Below are positions 21,069-32,300 of a stretch of 64,000 nucleotides of DNA, piece by piece; positions within the stretch are counted from its first letter, which is position 1; each line of letters begins with the position of its first letter. The notes under the pieces are model-generated. The model had not been told where the DNA came from. It did no database searches and saw nothing but the letters and a program-made list of their open reading frames with translations. Position numbers and translations under genes: made by a program. Origin of the DNA: Lates calcarifer (Eukaryota > Chordata > Actinopteri > Centropomidae); NCBI RefSeq assembly GCF_001640805.2, contig NC_066851.1, positions 5,878,196 to 5,942,195 on the forward strand. The letters run 5' to 3'.

Positions 21069-22665
21069 TATCAGGAGACAGGCAAGGGGGAATGGCAGAG
21101 TGGTGAAGGTGGCAGCTTGGTGAGTATTTGCAGTTGTATCTAGCCATGTAGACTCTTTTTTTTTTTTTCTTTTTGCGGGATTCTGAGAAATCCATCTCTG
21201 ACATTTCTGCCTCCATCCCACTTCATTGGAGGTGAATGAATTTTCATCTGCAGTGCTCACAGCATTTAAACGTTTTCTACTTCCATAGACAAGTTATGCC
21301 AGACTGCACATAGGTAGGGGAGCAGTTGTTTGGAAATGTTTGCATTGTTGCAGTAACTGTAATGTTCAGTTACCCTTTGTTAAATATAATAATAATCTGA
21401 ATATTTTGGGGTTTCAGACTTTTCAATAAAATAATTTAAAAAAATAAATCAGCAGAGGAATCAATAATGAAAATAATTGTTAGTTACCTTATTTGAGGTT
21501 ACTTACTGACCTCACCGCATTATTTCTTGTGTAGAAAAAACTTTATTCTTTTTATTTTCTAATTTTGGTGAACTACCCATTTAAGCCTAAAGTTCTTTAC
21601 CTTAATAGCTGACTCTCCCCTTAACCCTAAACACTGTTTAGTATCAGCCAAACTTCAAGTGCACTACATACAGTGTGCATTATCATTGTTGTACTGGTTA
21701 TTAAGCATACACACATGGTTGTACACATAAAACCAGTTTTAAATTGTTATCAGTGCCAGTTAAGCTGAAATGCAAACAGCTGTTAACTCTATTAATCACA
21801 GTAGAAACTAAATGACTGCAACTTTATTGCATCTGATACTATATAGTACAATAGGTTATATTATCAGGCTGGCATTCAGAGCAAGTGTGGCCTGCAACAA
21901 GGTGGTATAGTTGGTTATGGTATGTCCAGCAAAACACAGCAAAAAAAAAAAAAAAAAAATGTTTGTCACTGTGTGTGTGTCTCTCTATAGACACCTCTTC
22001 CCTCTGTCCCTGCCGCCCTCTGGCTCTTTCTGTCCCTCAACTACATTATCTCCTAACCAGATAATTTACTGTCTGCAGATGGCCTGCACTGCTGTCAGTG
22101 AGTGTATGTGTGAGTGTGTCAGAGTGTGTCAAGGTTGTTACAGACAATTTTAAACTAAAATGCAAGTCATCCCATACACTTGGGCAGCTGGAAAATAAAA
22201 AACGAGGACATTAAGCAAGTCCTTACGTTTTGTACATTAATAGCCTTGTTATCTTTTAAATCTCCAATTTATAATTGTGTTCAAGCATTATCTATCAGCC
22301 TGTTGTTTTATGGTAAAGAGTAATAACCATAGGCTTCAACACAGCTAATGAAAATATGTCTAACTGATACATTTCTCTGTGTAAAATGACCTCAGTCAGC
22401 TGATGAACATACTATAACTGCTAAGACAAAGCCACTCCATCATCATTGGACTACTTAACCACTGAACTCGTCAACCTGTCAGTCCGTCATTCAGTGAAGC
22501 TGCCATCCAGCTGAGACAATCCCAACGGGTAGTGGGCTCAATTTAACCAGTAGCTTCTAGCTCCTGTGTTTTCTGCCTCTTTCATGTACTTTCATGATCA
22601 CACATCCCCCGTGGCAGCGAAAAATAAATGCACCAGGTCAGAAATTCCTCCTTGAAAGCAGGCAG
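21069..22665. other. Unique noncoding DNA with two homopolymers
   Basis: A T-run at 21156-21168 and an A-run of 19 at 21941-21959 are the only low-complexity features. No gene was recognised; the plus frame 20673-21143 (156 codons) is low in domain content and crosses the SINE tail. Confidence 0.5.
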
Positions 22666-22800
22666 GTGTGTGTGTGTGTGTCAGTGTGTGTGCAAGTGGG
22701 GAAACAGAGCAGAGAATGCGACAGCAGGGAAAAAGAGACATAAAGAGATCAAGCACAGTAAGTGACAGAGACAGAAACATAGATAGACAAAAATGTACAG
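22666..22800. repeat. Short TG runs joined to a purine-rich block
   Basis: TG runs at 22666-22691 are followed by about 100 bases of 'cagaga', 'aaagagac' type purine-rich sequence. Confidence 0.8.
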
Positions 22801-23299
22801 AGAACACTGAATCAAAGATAGTTCACAGCAGTTTGCTACTTCGTTGTGTCTCTATCTATAACTTCTGATTTTTAAATAATGATTCAATTCTTGAAGGTTT
22901 CTCCTGCCATGACTGCTAGCATATATCATAACATCCCATCCTGATCCTAATCCCATCAGTCAGAACACTTGGCATTTTAGGCCTTAAAATTAATTTGTAT
23001 ATTTTCAAAAATGTATCCTGTAAAAGGAAGGTCAAACAAACTTTATTCTTAATGGATTTTCTTACAAAAAACCTGAGTATCGATAACTACAGCCAACAAT
23101 AGATGATAATAATGATCTGTATTATCACAATTTGTCAAAAACATTTACTTTATGTTACATTCAATTCATCACTGCAGTTTTGAAAGAGCTGATGAGAGTT
23201 AATGAGATGGCACTCATAGCAGCATTATGCTAAGGATGATTTACTATCTGTCTTTCAACAGGCTTAGTGCAGCTTCTTGTGGCTACTATGGTATGTTAA
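22801..23299. other. Unique noncoding DNA
   Basis: Nothing recognised. Confidence 0.45.
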
Positions 23300-23560
23300 T
23301 ACTGAGATAATCTTTGGATTTGGTCGGTAATTCTGAGAGAAATGCAGACTGTATACACCATGCAAATGAGCTGCATGAAACACAGATGCGGTGGCTGAAT
23401 TTGTAAACCACGTAAAGTCCCCAGACAACGCTCTCTGTCCTGTGACTGAGCCTGATAGCATCACCTGTAAAAGGAATGTAAACATCTCTCCCTGACTGAC
23501 AAATGTGTTTGCCTTGCTGCTGTCGTGAGAAGATAAATTATATGTGGAGTTCTTCAGGTA
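23300..23560. promoter_or_regulatory. Candidate conserved noncoding block with octamer motif
   Basis: It contains a perfect octamer ATGCAAAT at 23360-23367, a POU-factor site by established knowledge, and is free of repeats. The overlapping minus frame (23264-23635, 123 codons) has no recognisable domain and no good splice context. Regulatory function is inference only. Confidence 0.2.
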
Positions 23561-23955
23561 TCCTTTCAAATGTTCTAGTTTCTCAGTGTTGTGGGGTTTT
23601 TCTTCCATCCCTGAGCTCGTACAGTGATCCAACAAAAGGTGTTTTCCATTTTTAATCCAGAGCCAGAGATGAATAGCCTTTTGTTTCCCTCTTGCTTTTG
23701 CTTGTCACCACAGTATATCCAAAGGAAAGTAAAATTGAATGTGATATACTCGGTTTTCATTTCCATCCACGAGGCAATAACGGGAGAAAATTTCAAAGTG
23801 TAGAGACGTTTGATATCTCTTTACATACAACACAATACTTTACACAGGTGCTTAAATCGTCCTGTCTGCAGAATAAAAGAAATCCAATTTTATCCACAGT
23901 GAGCTCTCCAAACCATTTTCTCCATCTTTGTGTGTGTATGTCTCACGCTCTCTTT
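23561..23955. other. Unique noncoding DNA
   Basis: Nothing recognised. Short frames on both strands only. Confidence 0.45.
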
Positions 23956-24087
23956 CACACACACACACACACACGCAGAACCAACCACACATAAACATTA
24001 TACACCTCCAGACAGCAATTACTGTGTAGCAGATGTTGGCTTGAGAGGAGAGCAGCTGACGCATACACACACACACACACACACACA
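23956..24087. repeat. Two (CA)n microsatellites
   Basis: Clean CA runs lie at 23956-23974 and 24065-24087 with 90 bases of unique sequence between. Confidence 0.93.
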
Positions 24088-24859
24088 TTTACACACCTGT
24101 ACACAATAAAAGAGCGCCAAATCTGGATTTAGGGACATCGGCTTTTGTTGAACATAACTCGCAGTGACTAATCGGTGTCTCTAACAGGATTTGTATTTTT
24201 TGATGTACCATGTGTCATGTCTTAAGCCTCCTATCAACCAAGGTGCCCTTGACCTGCAGACTGGAGAGTGATGCTTATGAGAGTTATGCACATGAGGTGT
24301 CTCTTTGCTGCACGGAAAACAAACTTTCATCCTGCGACATGCAGGGCCCTCTGAAACACGTGACACTTTATAAGAACAAAATCCCATTATGTAGCACAGC
24401 GGGGAGCCATCATCACCTGCCTCTACTGCTGTAAAGGTGAAAGCTGGTCACATTTTAATAATAGGGAAATCTTTATGTAATTTGTGTCGTAATGATTTGT
24501 ATTATGGTAATATGATGTGAAGCAGTCACATTCTCTTTATGTATTAGAGTGTGCTCTGATGACCTTGTCGCACATACTCTAACTTATGACTTTCTGATAT
24601 TTTCAGTGAGGATATTAACTGTAAATTTAGACTCACATTCAAGGGCAATGGATTATTGATGGTCACACTAACTCTGCTGGCTCTAATATCTGGGAGCCAA
24701 AGCCATACATGGTGTGTGGTGGCTCCTTGGTCATTAACATTTAAGTCAAAATCTAATTTGAATTCACCTCACACACATAAACTATAATGATGCTGCAGCT
24801 ATTGTGCATATCTTGTAAAAAAAAAAAAATAGGACGATGCAGGTTCAACATAGAGATGT
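24088..24859. other. Unique noncoding DNA
   Basis: 24100-24440 is more balanced in composition, with a few CpGs, and could be a conserved block. There is no direct support for that. An A-run lies at 24818-24830. Confidence 0.4.
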
Positions 24860-24953
24860 ATACTACTACTACTACTACTACTACTACTACAACTACTGTT
24901 ACTACTACTACTTCTAATTCTAACAATACTAATGATGATGATGTAGCAGTGGG
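24860..24953. repeat. (TAC/CTA)n trinucleotide microsatellite with ATG tail
   Basis: About ten TAC/CTA units to 24890, an interruption (aactactgtt), four more units, then 'aatgatgatgatg' at 24941-24953. One frame reads poly-Thr and the reverse reads poly-Val/Ser, which explains the long frames on both strands. Trinucleotide length changes would not break a frame, but no gene context supports coding. Confidence 0.95.
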
Positions 24954-25129
24954 TGATGAGCGGGATCTTGGGGGCAGTCGGTAGATTGTAGACACAGATC
25001 CAGACTCTACGACTCATAAGTAGAAATACCTGCAGAGAGAGACAGGAGAGAGAAGATGTCGAGTTAGTAATATGCATTAATGGGATATGTATGCTTGCAG
25101 ATGGAGAGGGAGAGGACTAGAGAGGAGCT

Positions 25130-25500
25130 TGGTGCATCATGGGAAGTCTTCTGGCAGTCTGGGCCTACAGCCTAACAAGGGGATGATTCAGGGAAGCCTG
25201 AGCCAACCCTAACTATAAGGGAAAAGGAAAGTTTTAAGCCTACTCTTAAACATGGAGAGGGTGTTTCTCCTGAACGTGAGCTGGAAGATGGTTCCACAGG
25301 AGAGGATCCTGACAGCTGAGGGCTCTGCCTCCCATTCTGTTTTCAGAGACTCTAGGAACCATTAGTTACCCTGCAATCTGGGAGTGCAGTGTTCTAGTAG
25401 GGTAATAGGTTCCTATGAGCTCTTTAAGATGAGATGGTGTTTAAACTGGTAAGGGCTTTGTAGGTGAGGAGGAGGATTTTTTAAATGTTATTTTTTAATT
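25130..25500 (-). mobile_element. CR1/L2-group LINE fragment, C-terminus of ORF2
   Basis: On the minus strand, 25449-25475 encodes LLLTYKALT, a hallmark just after the HWLPV block of L2-type LINE proteins. 25213-25265 encodes NTLSMFKSRLKTFLFPY, the hallmark near the protein's end. Between them the frames shift several times ('ESLKTEWEAEPSA' in one, 'CGTIFQL' in another), so the copy is dead. Order and spacing fit the last ~100 residues of the ORF2 protein. The polymerase catalytic part is missing, as expected from 5' truncation. The exact family (L2 or Rex1-like) is not settled. Confidence 0.85.
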
Positions 25501-27617
25501 CTATTAGTCTTTTGTTTTGTAATAAATTTTAGTATTTCATTACCAAATAAAACTAGAACCAAACAATGTGTAGCTCCCTTTTAAGTTAGATTAATGTTGT
25601 ATTAGTTTTAATACTGGATTTCACTGTGCTGGAACTGCCAGTAGTGGTGCCTCTGGAGCCATTTGCAAACACTTTGTTGACATGTCTGTGGTTTTTTTCA
25701 TCAGGTGGTTAATATCTTTGGTGTCAGAAATTCCAAATATTTTTTTTACCTGATTAGTGGATCCAGTTGTCACCTGACCACTCTGTGACTGGATTCAGAG
25801 AGCTCAGTATCTGACATACTGTGTTATGCAGTAATGTAGAGAGTGCTCAAGTCTCACATGGGGCAAAGCAGTGGCTAACAATGTGCCTGTGTGGTCATTG
25901 GAAATAATATAAGATAATATAAGAGCTGAAGTGAAACCAGAACCTGTGTATTCTGTTCCAGAGGTAAGAAAACTTAAATCAAAATCCCACTGACTTTTAC
26001 AAATACACCAAACTGAAATGAGCTCGGATGTGATGTCATGACTTAGCCTCTCTATTGTTAAGTGTCCATAAACATAGATATTGCAGTAATCTAATTATAT
26101 TATTGAAACTGTGACAACAAGCATCAAGATTTTGTTATTACTTTCTTAGCAACAATTAAAATCAATTTCAGTTTAAAATTGTTGCACTTCATGTTTCTTA
26201 AAGAAGCACTACTTATTGTAGGTGTTTTATGGGTAAGCTTCATCAGAACCTTTCTCCTGATAAAAACTATGGAATCAGCTGTTGTCAGACCTGTGGGTGT
26301 TGTTCATTGTGAGGAAAGTCTGCGTGATAAACAGCAGGGGACTATCCTTTTTTCAAGCAGGTTATGTTTAGCTGCCTTTCAAGTTAAGACTGTAATTTTT
26401 GTGTTTAATCTTTGTCTATTGTGCTTGTAATGTCTTTGTAATGTCAGAGCATAATGAAGATATAATCCACCAAGCCACTTACGTTGCTCTCTAGATCAGC
26501 AGGATCCAAAATGTAATGCACAGGCAGTTGATACTGTATACAGCAAATGTTAATGAACTCTTATATTAAAATGATGGAGTGATGTTAATAATTAGTTAAG
26601 TATACTGGGAATTGTAAGGGTTAAGAGGGGTTTTAAGAGGGTGATTACATGCACTGGGGGACACAGACATGCAATGTGGTTGCACACAGAATTGACTTTA
26701 TTGCAATGAAAAGGGAGACAAGGTTTAATTGCAGCCTTCGGCAATACATTTATATCAGTGTTGCGAGCAACCAGGTAATACCCTCTCTTGCTCTCACTTT
26801 TTCCTATCCGTCTCTCTATTTTTCTCTCTCACACGCACAGACACACTTAATTACAACAGAGGTCCCCTGTAGTTCTGATATGGTTGTCATAGCAACACAA
26901 AGGAAATGAGTGACTGGGCTGCTGATGGCTAACTGTACTGGAGGGCACAGGGTGATGTTCAGCTTGTGGTTTGTATGAGTTTGTGTGTGCTTTCACGTTT
27001 TCACAATTTCATGTAGCAAATGAGATTTTTTGTGAGACAGGTGTATGAAATGACAGGTGGGTTGAAATAGTTGAAGCAAGTCATTTCCAGGATTATTTTT
27101 TTCATGCCCTTGGTATGAGGTGCTTATGTATAATTTAAGCCTTTTTTCCTGATATTAGGATTTAAGTAACAAAGGGAGTTAAAACTGAACTTTTTTGCAG
27201 TGTTGATACATTTTTTCAAACTGAACTTTAAGTACAGTGAGTATATGAGTTAGTATTTGACTACAGTACAACTGAACTCACTGACTATATTCTCTTTACA
27301 AAGTGATTTAACAAATTTTATTCCCTTGTGCATTAGGAAAAAAGAAAAAAAAAGGCCTGCTTGTCAAACTAAACCCTCAAAAATCACTGACAGTGTGTGT
27401 AAGAAACAAGACATCAATTAAAAGTCTGAAAACCTTGTGTGCATGTACGGAGGATCAGCAGAACATCAATGGTTGGTTTCATTAAAAGCAAACTGTTTTC
27501 GAAAATGAGTGAGCAGGTTGTTTCTACCTGCTGCGATCCTGCAAATGTCTGTAGGGCCAAAACATAGCGTGTTGTTTTCTTAGAAGAATGGTTAAACACT
27601 TTGCAAAAAACATGCTT
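25501..27617. other. Unique AT-rich noncoding DNA
   Basis: No gene or clear repeat was recognised. A tiny tandem 'aatataagat' pair lies near 25905. Frames at 26179-26430 and 26649-26909 lack domains. Confidence 0.5.
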
Positions 27618-27690
27618 ATACTTTCCTATTGAGAGTTAGATGGGAAAATTGACACCACTTCATGTTTGTGCATTAAATTGGACCACAGAC
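27618..27690 (+). repeat. Fragment of the dispersed repeat also at 45395-45660
   Basis: 'ctttcctattgagagttaga' followed by 'tgacaccacttcatg' matches the early part of a common fish repeat. Its better-preserved relative here is 45395-45660. The fragment is short and heavily decayed. Confidence 0.45.
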
Positions 27691-28089
27691 ATGACTCAAA
27701 GTGAATAATTAAGTAAGCAACTGCTACACTATTTTCACAACTTCTTTCTACTGTATAAGGACATAGCAGCTAACCAGTGAACAGTTAGCGACTAACATCA
27801 TTCTTAGCTAATTGTGCTAATGACAAATATATTGACATAGTCATATCAACTTTGTGTTAGTGTTTTGTTTACAGCTTATTGCACTGCAAACACTCAAGAC
27901 CTGGACCTTTTCCTTTTTCCATTCTTCCCCTTGTGTTATTTTTTAAAGTACAGTAAAACTAAGGCTTTCGGCTTTCTATCTTTTGACAGGGTCAGCATAG
28001 TGGGCAAACAGGTACTATTAAAAAGCAAGATGAGGTCATCTGTGCTCAAATGAGTGGGTGGTGTTTCCAGAGCTGAGATCTCTGAGCAG
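27691..28089. other. Unique noncoding DNA
   Basis: Nothing recognised. Confidence 0.45.
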
Positions 28090-28340
28090 AGTGGGGTACT
28101 TTTATGTCAGATGGAATGACCTAGTGGTCAGACAGAGAGTGTATCATTTGTCAAGACAGATTCCACAGGAGTGGACCACAAGACCAAGAGTTTGGCCTTT
28201 TACATGTCATTTACAGACTGCAGCCTGTGAAACGACTAAACTAAGTGAAGAAACTTGCTACTCTTGTCTTGTGAGGGCAAACAAATGTGGATGCTGAAGT
28301 CACCAAAAAAGTTAGTGGTAAAAGGGGGCTGTAAGCCTCT
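28090..28340 (-). mobile_element. LINE endonuclease-domain fossil (GDFSIH motif)
   Basis: The minus strand at 28287-28304 encodes GDFSIH, in the context FFGDFSIH, then D-K-S-S-K-F-L-H-L about ten residues later. This is the G-D-F-N-x-H block of the apurinic-type endonuclease domain of CR1/L2/Rex1-group LINEs, followed by the usual 'FL-LL' helix. Downstream frames contain stops. Only the endonuclease middle is recognisable, and the rest of the element is absent or decayed. It cannot come from the same insertion event as 25130-25500 without a large gap. That may be a second copy or one copy split by later insertion. Confidence 0.7.
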
Positions 28341-29390
28341 CATAAAACATAGTAATTCTAAAGATGAACAGGTACTGATGGGGACAGATGAGCACATTTT
28401 ACTGGTTGCACAATCCCCTGACATCTGATTGATGTGTTTTAGGGAAATGTGTTATGGACTTTACAATCATCACAATATTATCACTTTTGAATCCCACAGA
28501 GCTCAATTATACTGCACATCTTACTAATGACCGCCTGATTATCTGCAGTCTCTTTGTTCCGGTCTGTCTCCCTCTGTGTTTCCAGGGTTAGTCACTGATA
28601 AAACATTTTGAGGTTTGGCGTTTGTCAATGTTTTTGCTTCAGGGCAAAATGGCAGCTGTGACGTTTACCTTAACTCTGTGCCAGCATATCTCCTGTGTGT
28701 TTGACTGTGTGCACTTTGTCACGTTTGAAGTCTGTGTGTCAGTCCTGTCCCTGTGTTCTCAGGCCAGGCAACCTTTTGAAACTGTAATCCTATGGCTACT
28801 GGCATCACTGCCTCTGTTCCCAGTAGCTACTTGCTAGCCTAGCTGTATCAAATCTGTGTGTCTGTTCCTATGTGAGTGAGAGTGTGTGTGCTAAACCAGC
28901 AGGTTGGCTTTCAAGCTGCCTGTTTTTATTGTAATACTCACTAATATGGTAGGATTAATTGATTTTATGGCATCACAATTAAAAAACTGCCATGTGATTA
29001 AAGGAGAGAAAATGGAGGTGGATGAAACTGTCAGGCAGTGATAACAGATGTGGATCAATGGTATTTGTCCTTTTAATGGCTCTTAACATGATATACCTAT
29101 TATTGTATGGGACTGTATTTGTGTCCCAAATTCTGAGCTCACTTGTTGAGCAAAAAAAAAAAAAAAAAAAGTCAAATTAAATTATTCTTTGCATAACACT
29201 AGTTTCTCATCTGCACAATTAAATTTAAATAATTGAAATGTCTGTAAATATTAGCAATCTATATGGTGTCCATTTTGGAGGGTATATTTCTTTATTTTTT
29301 GAGGATTGGGTTATATCACTATTTTATTTTATTTATGTTTTTTGTTATTATTATTTTATTCCTTTTTAGTTATCTATACTTGTGAAATAG
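28341..29390. other. Unique AT-rich noncoding DNA
   Basis: An A-run of 19 lies at 29152-29170 with no recognised element upstream. No gene was recognised. Confidence 0.5.
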
Positions 29391-29456
29391 AGCACTGCAA
29401 TGCAACAATTTGCTGCAAGGGATTAATAAAGGATTCTGATTCTGATTCTGATTCTA
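29391..29456 (+). mobile_element. Non-LTR retrotransposon 3' tail with (GATTCT)n
   Basis: 'tgcaagggattaataaagg' followed by three GATTCT units is the typical 3' end of a fish LINE/SINE group: a 'ggattaataaag' sequence and a short hexamer-repeat tail. Upstream sequence is AT-rich and no ORF2 motif was recognised, so it is a severely truncated copy. Confidence 0.65.
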
Positions 29457-29644
29457 TAAAATATAATTTAAAAAAATAGTTTATATAGGCTCAAAATATC
29501 CCATCACAAACTCAGCACTGAGACACAAATATAATACAATGCTCCCTCAAGTTCCACATTTTGTACAATGGCAGTGCAAAAGAAAATGACAGTCCACCAC
29601 CCACACATGTATGGATGGACATGTGTTTGCACACATACACACAG

Positions 29645-29663
29645 ACACACACACACACACACA
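29645..29663. repeat. (CA)n microsatellite
   Basis: A clean CA run within a degenerate CA-rich stretch from 29630. Confidence 0.9.
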
Positions 29664-30009
29664 ATCTCTCTTACATGCATTATCACATATTCCCTCTCAT
29701 CTAGAGAACTCATAAAAAAAACCTCCGTTAGATACACAGGGACACACCTGCACCTCACAATACAATACATTTTGTTTGTTTGTTGTTTTTTTACTTTTTA
29801 CATCCAGCAGTTACATGCCAATGATATCATTCAGTGTTACCATAGAAACTGCCTCCCCCTGTGTAGAATGGCAGGAATCACACCAGTTATTTTGTATGTA
29901 ATTTGCATATTTGCAAGTTTGTTTGACTGTTTTACTGGCACTTCACAATATATTCACACAGCTAGTAAGAAAACAACAAACAACAGAAAAAAATTAAAAG
30001 CTTAAATAT
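29664..30009. other. Unique noncoding DNA
   Basis: Nothing recognised. The 145-codon plus frame 29568-30005 begins in the CA repeat and has no domain. Confidence 0.5.
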
Positions 30010-30235
30010 TCACATCTTGTATCACGCAGACGGAAAAAAAGTTCCTCAAATCAAAACCAGAGGTCAGACTCAGCTGAGTCAGAGCAGTGGCACCTGAGCT
30101 GATGGGGATTCAGCATCCGGCTCTTCAGCAGCGTGGATGTGAATTATTTACCAGCAAAATTAAATCCAGAAAAAAACATGATATGCAGTTTTAATATTTA
30201 TTGTTCAAGCTTCATTACCCATTAATGGCTACTTT
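30010..30235. promoter_or_regulatory. Candidate regulatory block with MARE/AP-1-like palindrome
   Basis: gactcagctgagtc at 30067-30080 is a perfect 14-bp palindrome whose right half continues as TGAGTCA (AP-1 core). Farther on, several homeodomain-type cores occur (gaattatt, aaattaaa, cccattaatgg). The block has no repeats. Function is inferred from motif content only. Confidence 0.22.
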
Positions 30236-30366
30236 TTTGGAGAGCAGTCAGTATTTTATCCTCTTTTCCTGCATTTCTCTCTCTCTGTATGTTTTTATTC
30301 ATTAATATTAATGCATGCACAAGAATGAGTGAGGGCTACATAAATATAGCCAATAAAACCTCTGTG

Positions 30367-30403
30367 TGCATGTATGTGTGTGTATATGTGTGTGTGCATG
30401 TGC
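30367..30403. repeat. Degenerate (TG)n
   Basis: TG-rich with 'tata' and 'cat' interruptions. Confidence 0.85.
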
Positions 30404-30598
30404 ATTACTAATGGAGTCATCAACACCCCAGTCACCACTTTCTTTGTTTGGCTTTATTGGAATAAGTTGTTGTTCACAGATGAGCTTTGTGCTTATTGAT
30501 ATAAATCGATAAACAATTACTGGTCTCTTTGCCTGGTGAAGTTTTATCAAGCTTCCTTCTGTGCCCATGGGGAGATACATGGACTGATAAGAGAAAAA

Positions 30599-30628
30599 GA
30601 GAGAGGGAGAGAGAGAGAGAGAGAGAGA
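30599..30628. repeat. (GA)n microsatellite
   Basis: A nearly clean GA run with one GGG interruption. Confidence 0.93.
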
Positions 30629-31689
30629 ACTCTACAGTCTCTCACAATAGAAAGAAAAAAGGAGTGTCTTTTGGGGAATAACCTAGAGAAATGCCTTTGT
30701 GGAGGCTAAGTCAACTTCTAAGTAAAATACAAATCATCATTTTAAATAGAAAGCTCTGCTTTAAATATGACGCGAGCATTCAAGCAGGATTTGTTTGGTT
30801 GAGCTCAATGATAGAAATAGCTGATATTATGACTGATGACAGACATTCTTTTTTTTTTTTTACGTCTGTTAAGGCTTTTAATAATTTGGGTCATCGGATA
30901 TGTAAAGTCAAAAGGCAACTGTATCATTTACATCTGCTTGGATTAATCATACATTAATGTCACATGATGGTTGGTTGGATAGGTTTTGGAACACATGTAA
31001 GGTAGATGATAAAGGTGTTGCAGGCCTCCACTTTCATGCCCTGTGAGAAGAAGAAGGTGAATAATGGGAGCACTCAGCACTTCTCAGCAATACTGAAATA
31101 TATGAAACACTGAAGCAGGATCCTACCAGCAGCTCCAAGAAAAAGTCATAGGAGATGGACGTCAGTTGGAGAGGGAGATAGCCACTGATTAAATTTTTAC
31201 CCCAGAGAAACCAACCCATATCTCTATGGACCTTTTAAGATACATAAGGACAAAGGCCCTCTCAGGCTCATGGTCAGCAGCAAAAGCTCTGTGACATTCA
31301 ACTGATGACTTCTCATTATCACTCCTCAACATGACATCAAAAAATCAGAGGCCTTTGTTAGCAAAGTTTGAGAGTCAAACTGGTAACAGAAAAAACACTC
31401 TGTCTTATGATACCAGCACATGTATGTACTCTGGTCAACCTTTGCCTGAATGCCATCAGTTCCTTACAATGAACAGCTCTGATTTGTGGATGACACCTGG
31501 GTCAAGATCAAAGTCCAGAAACTGCATGTCTGCATAGAATAGATCAAGTGAGTAGAAAATTACATAAAGGGTATATGAGAAGTCAGTCCAACGAGAATAT
31601 ATTTGAATGTATGCTTGCCGTCTTGAGCAAAGGGCAGAAAGTTGTATCTTTATGATGACCTTGATCAGTTTGGTAAATTCAGGGAAAAA
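30629..31689. other. Noncoding DNA, possibly decayed LINE upstream part
   Basis: No clear motif was found. A T-run lies at 30849-30861. Because the RTE-like LINE at 31690-32300 is on the plus strand, part of 31020-31690 could be its older upstream portion. I could not match it. Confidence 0.35.
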
Positions 31690-32300
31690 CTGCAGTTTTT
31701 TTGCAGACGATGTCACTCTTTTGCTCAGATGTACATTGTCGCACCATTTCTAAATTAGTGAGCAGCTGCTGTAATTGAAAGAGCTTTGGTATGTAATATT
31801 TAATAAGTAGAGCATAATTGATATTTGCACAACACCAGTTAAGTGCTGTGGCTCCAGTATTATGGGCAGTAACTGCTCTGATCATCACCTTGGCCATGTC
31901 ATTTGTATGGTGACCCACTGATATCACAGACACACGCAGCAAAACTGCTCCTTCTCAGTGGCTACCCTTAATCATTGTGACAAGGTCAGTCAGAAGGACA
32001 TCAGAGTAAAAAAAAGTTGTGGCTGGCCTGTTTTTGATTTATTAGTCATTCTATGTTCTATCCCTCACCTGGCAAATTTCATTTCTTCACATCTGAGGTC
32101 CACGTGGTGGGAGCAGAGCCACAGCTCCTTTGCATTGAAAGGAGCCAGCTGAGATGGTTGGGATGCCATCCTTTGGAGGTTTTCTGACTACATTCAACTG
32201 GTAGGACACCCTTGCGTGGACCCAGAACATGATGAAGAGTTTATATATTTCATCTGGCTTGGGAACACCTCAGGAGAATGCTGACACTAGTGTTGAGGAA
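31690..32300 (+). mobile_element. RTE/Rex3-like LINE fossil, reverse transcriptase to C-terminus
   Basis: The plus strand at 31697-31729 encodes FFADDVTLLLR. The F-A-D-D box is the catalytic centre of the reverse transcriptase. About 400 bases later, 32109-32157 encodes G-A-E-P-Q-L-L-C-I-E-R-S-Q-L-R-W, matching the hallmark IERSQLRW near the end of Rex3-type proteins. 32230-32275 ('tatttcatctggcttggg' then 'aacacctcaggag') fits the following end region. The two boxes lie closer than in an intact copy, so internal sequence has been lost. Frames are broken and no 5' part is recognised, so the copy is inactive. Confidence 0.82.

Noticed and set aside
20673..21143. 156-codon plus frame
   Set aside because: It crosses the SINE tail at 21028-21068 and has no domain or splice context.
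24860..24953. CRISPR array
   Set aside because: It is a trinucleotide microsatellite without spacers, in a vertebrate-type genome.
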